From: Penium margaritaceum | Lineage: Eukaryota; Streptophyta; Zygnematophyceae; Desmidiales; Peniaceae | Length of the DNA: 64,000 bases | Assembly: GCA_023375785.1 (NCBI GenBank) | Contig: SZWC01002447.1 | Span: 43,449-107,448 of the forward strand | Direction: 5' to 3' | Shown here: in pieces, positions 23,139 through 32,850 of the stretch | Layout: every line of letters starts with the position of its first letter | Numbering within the stretch: the first letter of the stretch is position 1 | Program-made: the position numbers and the translations under genes | The notes under the pieces: model-generated | What the model saw: only the letters and a program-made list of their open reading frames with translations | Told to the model about the DNA's origin: nothing | Database searches by the model: none

Positions 23139-24600
23139 TTGGAGGATGACAAGGAATTTTATCCCATCCGCGATCCACTTCCACCTCCACCCCCACGCTG
23201 GGACCACATCCTGCACCCTCGCCTCTCACTAGCACAGGAACAAGATTTCCATGACCTCTTAGAATCCTTCTCGGACATATTTGTTGGCTCTGCAACAGAA
23301 CTTGGAGCCCTCAATGCCTTCCATGTCATCAACACCGGCACAGCTCTCGCCATCAAGCAGAAATTCCGCCGGATCCTACATGACCAAGAACCGATCATCA
23401 ACGAGGGTCTCACGGAATTAAAGGCTTAGGGAGTCATCGTCCCTGTCGTCAGTCCCTGGCAAGCTAACCTGGTCATTGTAGGCAAACTGAATGGATATAA
23501 GCGATTCTGTGTTGACTTCCGCCATCTCAACAGAGTGACGAAAGAGGACGCCTATCCCATGCCACTAATCGTTGACATCCAGGAGGGCCAGCAGGGATGC
23601 GGATGAGTTGCGAAGCTAGACGTCAAGGAAGCTTTCCACGTTGTCCCCACGTACAAGGACTCCATGGCCAAGACCACTTTCGTCACTCCAGAGGATCTCT
23701 ACACCTTCACCCGCATGGCCTTCGGCCTCCGCAACGCCAGCGTGATGTTCCAGCACGTCATGGACTCCACCCTCCGCGGCATCCCTTACATGAGCTGTTA
23801 CATCGATGACATCATGGCCGAGCCCACAGCTTCGCGGATCTCTTTTCCTCCCTCATCGCTGTTTTTTCTGCCCTCCATGCTGCCAATCTCAAGCTAAAAG
23901 CCGCTAAGTGTTCCATTGGTGTCGCGGAGATGGAATTCTTGGGGTTCGTTATGAGCGCTGACGGCATTAAGATGGATCCGGCCAAGATTGCGACCGTCCA
24001 AGAATGGTGCCAGCTCATTACGGCGGGACAAGTTAAGATCTTCCTCGGCTTTGTTTCCTTCTACCGCAAGTTCGTCTGCGACCGTGCCCGAATCACCCGT
24101 CCACTACAACAGTTGATCCATCAGGACATCCCCTTTGAGTGTACAGCAGAGTGCGCCGCTGCATGGGCTGAGATCAAGCATCCGCTGGTCACCGCTCCCA
24201 TGCAAGAGTTTCCCGACTTCAATCTACCCTTCTCCATCACCACCGACTGGTCCCGGGAAGGCCTTGGCACCGTGCTATCAAAGACGGTCCAAGAGCCGGT
24301 CCAACGGGTGATTGCGTACGCCAGTCGGGCACTCACGGACGGGGAGCGGAATCATCCTCCAGTAGAGGGTGAATTTTTGGTCGTGCTGTGGGCACTCCAG
24401 CACTTCCACGACTACATCAAGAAAGGCAAGCCATTCACTGTCCTTACCGAACATCAAGCGCTGCAATGGCTCCTCACAACCCATAATCATGAGGGTATAT
24501 TGGCTAAGTAGCACTTCTTCTGCAAGGCTATAACATGAGGATCAAGTACCAGCCCGCGCTCGCCAACCGCAACGCCGATGCTCTCAGCCGACTCCCCCGG
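23139..24600 (+). pseudogene. pol: reverse transcriptase and RNase H, frameshifted (element 2)
   Basis: The linker PPPPPRWDHILH and the segment DFHDLLESFSDIF lead into RT, which keeps VDFRHLNR, KLDVKEAFH, FGLRNA and an intact Y-I-D-D box at 23799-23810. TAG at 23427 and TGA at 23604 interrupt it, and an indel near 23832 moves the C-terminal half of RT (KAAKCSIGVAEMEFLGF) into the frame of 23930-24511. RNase H keeps TTDWS (about 24240) and GEFLVVLWAL, but its third catalytic Asp is Glu (TEHQAL). A stop at 24509 and a one-base loss follow, before KYQPALANRNADALSR. This copy is dead through several independent lesions, although its RT active site is better preserved than in element 1. Confidence 0.88.
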
Positions 24601-25230
24601 CAGATTGGCCGTTGCCTACGGACCCGCTGGACAGCCCTCCAAACTCCCCTTCAGGGTCGGTCACTCTCCCGGCGAACACTGAAACCCAGTGGGAGGGTGT
24701 CGCAAGAGAGTTCACGGACGCGGAATACGTGGTCGCACACCAACTCCTGTCATAACTAAAACCTACTTGCACCTGGGCCCAGCTGAGACCCTGCCGGCTC
24801 TCCTTGCCACCGGCCTCCAGCTTGCCCGACGATTCAACCCCACGACCCGCGGATGGACATTGGAAGACATCTTGGTACACCTTCCCCCTCGCTCTTCCCT
24901 GCCGCAGGCACGCCGCCATCCCTCCACCATACCGGTTGTCACCTCCCCTCCTCCGCTGTCTCCCACTTGCGCTCTCGCTCCTCTCCTCGACGCACGACAT
25001 CCTCTTTCTCTAGTGGACTTCCTTCTTCACTCCCCAGCATCTGCGGATCGTCCCCATACTCTCTTCTCCTCCTTCAACCCCTCCCTCTCTCCAGTTGGAA
25101 TCCACCTCTCATGCACCACCGACCGTGCTACGGGCGCCCGCATGGTGGCCCATGCAATCCTTACAACACACTCCCGCGTCCAGGATGACGTTGGTCACGC
25201 GCCATGCACATGGACCCCTGCCCCGCTAAT
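24600..25230 (+). pseudogene. pol region after RNase H, truncated before integrase (element 2)
   Basis: Downstream of ADALSR a short in-frame stretch (about 24613-24755) reads TETQWEGVAREFTDAEYVVAHQLLS, split here as TETQWEGVAREF then TDAEYVVAHQLLS, which looks coding. After a stop, the CT-rich sequence has open frames but no recognisable zinc finger (HX..HX..CX2C) or D-D-E core. The segment WTLEDILVHLPP near 24855 could be element-derived. Satellite begins abruptly at about 25231. I cannot assign a function. Confidence 0.5.
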
Positions 25231-28200
25231 CCATGTACAGTGACAACCCAAAGTAAGCATATGCCACTAAGCATGACCAAACGAATTTCAAAGTGTGTGG
25301 TCAACGTTGAAAACTCATAACACGAGTCACAAATGTTCAGAGGGGGAAACAATTGGTTTTGAACACTAGTTATGAAATAGCGAATACAAAGACCTTCAAA
25401 AAGTAGTGGAATGACGTGGCTATCGTGCATAGTGACCAACAAAACTAGGCATATATCACTGACCATAACCAAAGAATTTTCGTATGGGTGGTCAGCGTTC
25501 ACAGCCCATAACACAAGTCACAAATGGTCAGAGGGGGAAACAATGGTTTGGAACACTAGGTATTGACAAGCAAGTATAAATACCGTTGGTATGTATTGGC
25601 ATGGTGTGGCTACTATGCACACCAAACAACAAAACTAGGCATATGTCACTGACCATGACCAAAGATTTTTTTCAATATGGGTGGTCAACGTTCACAACCC
25701 ATTACAAGAGTCAAAAATGGTCAGAGGGGGAAAGAATGGTTTTGGAATATTAGTTTTCAACTAGCAAGTACAACAACCTTCAATAAATAGTACCACGGTG
25801 CGGCTACCATGCACAATGACCGACCACAGTAGGCATATGTACTGCCTTTGACCAAAGGAATCCGCAGTGTGTGGTAAATGTTGACAGCTCATAACAAGAG
25901 TCACAAATGGTCAGAGGGGGAAACAATTGTTTGGGAACATGAGGTATCAACTAGCAAGCACAAGGACATTCAATAAGCTATGGCACAGTTTGGCTATCAT
26001 GTACAATGACCAACCAAAGTAGGCATGTGTCACTGACCATGACCAAAGAATGTCACTATGTGTGGTCAACTTTGACAACTCATAACACGAGTCACAAATG
26101 GTCAGAGGCGAAAACAATGGTGTGAGAATACTAGGTATCAAATAGAAAGTACAAAGACCTTCATTATGTAGTGGCACAGTGTGGCTACCATGCACAGTGA
26201 CCAACCAAAGTATGCATATGTTAGTGGCCATGTCCAAAGAATTTCACTTCATGTGGTCAACGTTGACAACTCACAACAAGGGTCACAGATAGTTAGAGGG
26301 GGTAACAATGGTTTGGAAACACTGGCTATCAACTAGAAAGTACAAAGACCTTCAGTACGTAGTGACATGGTGTGGCGACCATGTACAGTGACGAACTAAA
26401 GTAGGCCTATGCCACTAACCATGACCTAAAGAATCTCACAGTGTGTGGTCAACGTTGAAAACTCATAACACGATTCAGAAATGGTTAGAGGGGGAAACAA
26501 TGGGTTGAGAACACTAGTTTTTAGCTAACAAAAACAAACAATCTCAACAAGTAGTGGCACGGTGTGGCTAGTGTGCACAGTGACCAACCAAAGGATGCAA
26601 ACGTCACTGAATATGGCCAAAGAAGTCCACTATGTGTTGTCAACATCGACAACGCATAACACGAGTCACAAATGGTCAGAGGGAGAGACAATGGTTTGGA
26701 AACCCTATGCATCAACTATAAAGGAAAAGAACTTCAATACGTAGTGGCACGGTGTGGCTACTATGCACACCAACCAACCAAACTAGGCATATGTCACTGA
26801 CCATGACCAAAGACCTTTGATATGGGTGATCAACGTTCACAGCCCGTAACAGGAGTCAAAAAATGGTCAGATAGGGAAAAAATGGATTTTGAATATTAGT
26901 TTTCAACTAGAAAGTACAACAACCTTAAAAAAGTAGTAGCACAGTGTGGCTACCATGCACAATGACTGACCAAAATAGGCATATGTACTGCCTTTGACCA
27001 AAGAAATCTGTTGTGTGTCGTCAACGTTGACAACTCATAATACGAGTCACAAATGGTCAGAGGGGAAAACAATGGTTTGAGAACACAAGGTATCAACTAG
27101 CAAGCACAGGGACCTTCAATAAGTAGTCGCATGGTGTGGCTACCATGTACAATGACCAACCGAAGTAGGCATGTGTCACTGACCATGACCAAAAAATGTC
27201 AATATGTGTGGTCAGCTTTGACAACTCATAACATGAGTCACAAATGGTCAGAGGGGGAAACAATGGTTTGTAAATACTAGTCATCAATTACAAAGTAAAA
27301 AGACCTTTAATATGCAGTGGCACTGTGTGGCTACCAGGCACTGTAACCAACCAAAGTATGCACATGTCACGGACCATGACCAAAGAATTTCACTTCATGT
27401 GGTCAACGTTGACAACTCACAACCAGAGTCACATATAGATAGAGGGGGTGAAAATGGTTTGGGACCAATTGATATCAACTAGCAAGTACAAAGACCTTCA
27501 AAATATAGTTGCACAGTGTGGCTACAATGCACGGTGACCAACCAAAGTATGCATATGTCACTGACCATGACCAAAGAATTTCACAGTGTGTGGTCTACGT
27601 TGAAAACTTCTAACATGAGTCACAAATGGTCAGAGAGGGAAAACATTGGTTGGGAACACTAGTTATCAACTAGCAAGTACAAAGCCCATCAAAAAATAGT
27701 GGCACGGTGTGGCTAGCGTGCACAGTGACCAACCAAAGGATGCATACGTCACTGACTATGACCAGAAAAGTTCATTATGTGTAGTCAACATTGAAAGCTC
27801 ATAACAAGATTCACAAGTGGTCAGAGGGAGAGACAATGGTTTGGGAACCCTATGTATTGATTAGAAAGGAAAGATACTTGAATACATAGCAGCACGGTGT
27901 GGCTACTATGCACACCAAACAACCAAACTAGGCATATGTCACTGACCATGACCAAAGAATTTCGATATGGATGGTAAACGTTCACAGTCCATAACATGAG
28001 TAACAAATGGTCACAGGGGGAGACAACGGTTTCAAAATATTAGTTTTCAACTAGCAAGTACAACGACCTTCAATAAGTAGTAGCACGGTGTAGCTATCAT
28101 GCACTGTGACCGACCAAAGCAGGCATATGTACTGCCTTTGACCAAAGAAATCCGCTGTGTGTGGTGAACGTTTACAACTCATAATATGAGTCACAAATGG

Positions 28201-29379
28201 TGAGAGGTGGAAACACTGGTTGGGAACACCAAGTATCAACTAGCAAGCACATGGACTTTCAACAATTATTGGCACGGTGTGGCTACCACGTACAATGACC
28301 AACCAAACTAAGCATGTGTCACTAACCATGACCAAAGAATGTCACTATGTTTGGTCAGCTTTGACAACTCATAACAGGAGTCACAAATGGTCAGAGGGGG
28401 AAACAATTGTTTGTGAATACTAGTTATCAATTAGCAAGTATAAACACCTACAATATGTAGTGGCACAGTGTGGCTGCCATGCACGGTGACCAACCAAAGT
28501 ATGCATATGTCAATGACCATGACCAAAAATTTCACTTCATGTGGTCATCATTGACAACTCATCACAAGAGTCACAGATGGTTTGAGGGGGTAACAATGGT
28601 TTTGTAACACTGGCTATCAAATAGAGAGCACAAAGACCTTCAGTACGTAGTGACACGGCGTTACAACCATGTACAGTGACAAACCAAAATAGGCATATGC
28701 CACTAACCATGACCAAAAGAATTTCACTATGTGTGGTCAACGTTGAAAACCCATAAGATGAGTAACAAATTTTCAGAGGGGGAAACAATGGGTTGGGAAC
28801 ACTAGTTATCAATTTGTAAGTACAAAGACCTTCAACAAGCATTGGCAGGGTGTGGCTAGCGTGCACAGTAACCAACCAAAGGATGCATACGTCACAGACT
28901 ATGACCAAAGAAGTCCACTATGTGTGGTCAACATTGACAAATCATAACACGAGTCACAAATGGTCAGAGGGTGAGACAATGGGTTGGGAACCCTATGTAA
29001 TTACGAGAAAGGACAAAGAACTTCAATACGTAGTGGCACGGTGTGGCTTCTATGCACTCCCAACAACCAAACTATGCATATGTCACTACCAATGACCAAA
29101 GAATTTTAGTATGGGTGGTCAATATTCACAACTCATAACACGAGTCACAAATGGTCTGAGGGGGAAACAATGGTTTCAGAATACTATTTTTGGAATAGCA
29201 AGTACAATGACCTTCAACAAGTAGTTGCACGGTGTGGCTACCATGCACAATGACCAACCAAAGTAGGCATATGTACTGCCTTTGACCAAAGGAATCCGCT
29301 GTGTGTGGTCAATGCTGACAACTCACAATACAAGTCACAACTGGTCAGAGGGGGAAACAATGGTTTGGGAACACCAGGC
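25231..29379 (+). repeat. 191-bp satellite, plus orientation (left arm, second block)
   Basis: About 22 monomers with the same six-type order, type-A landmarks at about 26700, 27840 and 28987. The first 1.3 kb carries the same variants as 12628-13900 and 14905-16200 (CAAAGTGTGTGGTC, ATGAAATAG, TTTTTTCAATATGGG), so it is a third copy of that block. There is no gene in this stretch. Confidence 0.96.
28945..29379 (+). repeat. satellite flank shared by elements 2 and 3, copy 2
   Basis: This carries GAGGGTGAGACAATGG, GGCTTCTATGCAC, CCCAACAACCAAACTATGC and the GGTTTCA change, exactly as left of element 2. It ends in the same type-C context (GGGAACACCAGG) before TGTCAAGCATG. Confidence 0.8.
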
Positions 29380-29410
29380 TGTCAAGCATGCTTGACAAGC
29401 ATGCTTGACA
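29380..29410 (+). repeat. palindromic LTR-tip junction at the left end of element 3
   Basis: The LTR tip TGTCAAGCATG runs into an 18-bp perfect palindrome, TGTCAAGCATGCTTGACA, followed by a second copy of the 13-mer AAGCATGCTTGAC. Immediately after it comes gag sequence equivalent to about 19525 of element 2. All the remaining LTR, the PBS and the gag start are missing. Confidence 0.88.
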
Positions 29411-31920
29411 CGGCAGCATTCAGCAATGGCGGCCAACCCAGTGGTGCAGCACTCATCACCCACGATGCATCTGTCGCCTGAGGAGGCACAGCGTGGAGAA
29501 CAACATGAATCCCAGGAGTACTCCATGTTGGGCAAGCAATAGCTGGTGGCCCAGCAGCAGCCGTGTGTCAACAGCGCCTTAGCAAGGAACACGGCTTCTA
29601 GGTAGGACGGGCAGCTGGGGATGGATCCGCCACCACAGCTTGTTTGGTCGGAGCAGGCGGATGGACAGGCACAAACCCCGGTGCTAGGTCTGCAGCACAC
29701 GCCGATGCACCCATAGGATCAGAACATGAGAACCATGCGAGTGGGCCCATCGACACCCTCTGTGGCCCAGGATTCCACACAATCCGTGAACTAGTAGCAG
29801 GCTCCACGGGTGCCCTCGTCCGCTGGAATGTTGCCGGTGGGAGCTGTGGTTCTTCCGGCGGCGGGAATGACCCAGCCACCTGGGTCATTCCTTATATCCA
29901 CCACCAACACATGGGGGAGTAATGCAGGTGAGGACGACGCCGCAACCACCTGTGAAAGGGCATCTTGCAATAAGCGTGCCGCTATAATAGGTAAATCCAC
30001 TACAGGCAGTGACGGTTACCACGTCGACTAGAACTGTGATGCCCATGATGGGCACGTAGCATACCGACTACCAGTCCCAACAGGTAACGGCACCGACGCA
30101 AGCAAGGACCCTGGTACAGCACCCCGTGGTGACACCACATCCACCACATGGGATGCAGCCCTTGAGAGGCACCGCCCAAGGGAGCACTGCAACTCAGCCT
30201 CACGGGGTCCAGCCACTTATACACTAACAGCAGCCCCATGGAAGCATGACCTTGGTGCATCCCCCAGCGACGGGTCTGCTCTCCTGGCCAACTCTGCAAA
30301 CTGAGTGGGTGAGCATCACGCAGGTAGGAGTGAATTATGAGCCCTCTCTACCATGAGGGGCACCGCCACCACCGGAGTACTCCGCCCAAACCCACCAGCA
30401 CCTTCATCCGCCGCACCTGGTCGGCACCATGCTCGTCGGTGTAACTCCCCGTATGCCACCACCGATATTGCAGCTCCCATCACTACCACAAAGTCACCCG
30501 CACCCACCGCTACCGCAAATGATGGGATGTCAACACCTTGCACGAACAGCGACCCATTCCCTCCCGCTGCCACCAGTTGCAATCACCAATGCTGCTGTGA
30601 TCCCTACAACGTAGACCTATTGGACGCCTCGGCTGATGGCACTGTAGACGCAGGGAACTTCGGCCCCGCCACTTGGGATGATGTTCTTCTCTGCACCTTA
30701 CACCACCTCACTGCCAGCTCCCTCCTGGCTCATGCACCAGCCATACGTACATCCAGGCCCGTAGGTGGCTGCGATGCAACCTTCCGTACAAGCCCACCAT
30801 GCTGGCTACTCCGCGACCCAGTCTGCCAATCTTCACCCTCCAACTGCGGTGACAACATTGATGACTAACCGCAGTACTGTACCTCAGCTGCAGTACATCT
30901 GCTCATAACCTGCAAACCTCCCGCGGCTGCATTCTTTCAAGGGTGCCCCGGAGGAAGATCCCTGGGTCTGGCTCAAACAGATTACCATCTATGCCAGTAT
31001 TGGCCGAATTCCACTAGACCTCTGTCTTGCCACTGCAGAACTCCACCTTCAAGGGGCTGCAGCTGACTGGTACAATGCGCGCGCACCTTTTCCATCCTTT
31101 GAGGATTTTGGCAACGCCCTCGTTGAGCGCTTCAAGCATTTGACAAAGGAGGAAGCACTGCGAAAGATTGAGAATGAAGTAATGCACAAGGATGATGACA
31201 TCGGCAGATTCCTGGACCAAGTCCTTATCTGGGCTGCTGTTGCCAAGAATCAGCAAGGAGAAGGCCTTCTGCTGTGGGTCCTCCTACACAAACTGATCCG
31301 CGCGCTCCCTGACGAGGTCAGCAGTCTCATGATTGCTGATTGGTAATGCTCTCTCCAGGACGTGGTGCAAGACGCTACCGCTATATCCACTCGTCAGCGC
31401 TCTACTTGCCAACATCAGGAGGGAGAAACCAACGCATCGCCCGCCACACAAAACCAGCCCCCACTGCAGCAGAAGCCCACGGCTTGCTACACCTGCCAGA
31501 GCCTGAAACATATTGCACGGGACTGTCCTCGCAAACGGCAAGCAGCTGCACGCCCTAACCTTGTCCCCCAGGACCCCATGGCCCAACAGTGGCACCAGTA
31601 CTACTTCCACCCGTGGCTAGGTCCGTAGCAGCAGCCGCAGCAGCAACAACAGCGGCAGTACCAGCAGTAGCAACCGCGCCCTCTCCCGCCCGGCCGAGCC
31701 CAGACGGGACAAAGCCTCCTCTCAAACCCTCAAGCAACTGCGGAATTCCCCAACGGCACACGCAACGTTAAACTGGGCTTGCGCGTGGCTCAGCATGAAG
31801 CCACAGAGGTGCCTCCCACTCCGAAAGAAGTGGCACTCATCACGCAGGCCCGCACGATCGGGCTTTGTGGATAGGACATGCAGGCGGCCGCGCGGCTGCA
31901 GAGTGACCTGCGCCAACAAG
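29411..31920 (+). pseudogene. gag, 5'-truncated (element 3)
   Basis: It lacks the N-terminus. The Pro/Gln-rich part has stops and frame changes (for example TAG within MLGKQ and MHP). The capsid-like core is uninterrupted from 30921 to a TAA at 31344-31346. It covers PRLHSF, DPWVWLKQ, ADWYNARAPF, ERFKHLTKEEALRKIE and RALPDEVSSLM, about 141 codons, and is the best-preserved core of the three copies. The zinc knuckle follows at 31485-31526, in the frame of 31362-31628. Related stretches occur in elements 1 and 2. The copy cannot make a full Gag. Confidence 0.85.
31485..31526 (+). other. Gag CCHC zinc knuckle (element 3)
   Basis: C-Y-T-C-Q-S-L-K-H-I-A-R-D-C fits CX2CX4HX4C, followed by basic residues PRKRQ. 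All ligands are intact. Confidence 0.92.
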
Positions 31921-32281
31921 GAGAAGCTGTTGAGGCCCAGCTGCAGGAGGTCGTGGCAGCCCGTTCGGTGCGCCCCCCCCCTAAAAAACGCCGCACCACA
32001 AACCCGGGGCCAGTAGATGGTCTACCCGCGGCGGCCACCCCATCTGCTCTCACGACCCGCCTGCCACTTCCTCTGCTGCCGCAGGTTCTCCAGATCTGGT
32101 GGAAAAGCTCTTCACCACCCCCATTGCGTCTGTCCACTTCTTTGAATTCCTCCGCATTCATCCTGAACTGGCTCCGCGGCTCAAGGAGAAATTCACCAGG
32201 GCCAACAATTGCCTCCAGGCCGTTGGCATCTAGCTCATCTGTACCACTCTACCACATGGCATCCACAATACCCGACGGATC

Positions 32282-32587
32282 GTGGCAGAGACACCACCGG
32301 CTTTGACCACAGAAGAAGTGGACTGGGGCTGGACTCCACAGCATTTGAAACCACCCCACCGCGATGATTGTCACTATGAGGTTGCATGCTGTGTGGTCTG
32401 GATCTGTGGCCAGATGTTTCTTGCCATCATCGACACTGGTGCAACCTATACCACAGTAGCCCTCTGCGTCCTCTGCATGGTCGGATGGACGGATTGCATT
32501 CTTCGTACACGTCTGTTGTTCAGCAACATGGTGGGTGGGATGGACTATGGGGATGGAGAAGTGCGCGGATTGCCATTACAGGTGTGA
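32282..32587 (+). pseudogene. retropepsin-like protease fragment with intact DTG (element 3)
   Basis: An open stretch of 101 codons contains TTEEVDWGW, LAIIDTGATYTTV (Asp-Thr-Gly at 32432-32440) and GGMDYGDGEVRGLPLQV. It ends at the TGA shared with element 2. Sequence beyond the stop still matches protease (VQITQAQTYDVLLGMDY split as VQITQAQTYD and VLLGMDY) up to about 32850. RT and RNase H are absent. Confidence 0.85.
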
Positions 32588-32850
32588 TCTCTCCATGAGC
32601 CAGTAGACGTACAGATCACACAGGCCCAAACCTACGACGTTCTCTTGGGCATGGACTACGTTCTTCCGTGCCAAGTCAACCTTCTATTCTCCTGGGTGTA
32701 ATGCAGCTCACATCCGCCGCAGGCACCAAGGAGTACGCCCTCATCACTGTGGGTGACCGAGTGACAATGCCAGTGACCGGCGGTGCGCTCTTCTCCCTCT
32801 CAGATGCCAAACACAAAGATTTACTCACCTGCCCCCAGTTCAGCCAGTTC

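Larger units (their letters stand above)
17915..25230 (+). mobile_element. Ty3/gypsy-like LTR retrotransposon, element 2 (LTR to RNase H, 3' part missing)
   Basis: The element opens with TGTCAAGCATG at 17915, directly after a type-C satellite monomer. It runs through LTR, PBS, gag, zinc knuckle, protease, RT and RNase H in plus orientation. Its domain order and protein sequence match element 1. It stops at about 25230, where satellite resumes inside a type-E monomer (CCATGTACAG). No H2C2 finger or integrase core was found, and there is no 3' LTR and no target-site duplication. The satellite phase changes from C to E across it. It is therefore a truncated copy whose right end was lost together with neighbouring satellite. 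Confidence 0.92.
29380..32850 (+). mobile_element. Ty3/gypsy-like element 3, internal gag-protease fragment
   Basis: The body aligns with element 2 from about 19525 to about 22995, roughly 85-90 per cent identical by eye. It lacks the LTR (except the 11-base tip), PBS and gag start on the left and everything after protease on the right. At about 32850 it joins satellite of the opposite orientation (GACGTTGACCACACACTGTG). It is thus a twice-truncated copy sitting at the orientation switch of the array. Confidence 0.92.

Noticed and set aside
29380-29410. LTR-LTR circle junction at the left end of element 3
   Set aside because: The LTR of this family ends in ...GCGCGGCA, not CATGCTTGACA, so the palindrome is not a head-to-tail LTR joint.
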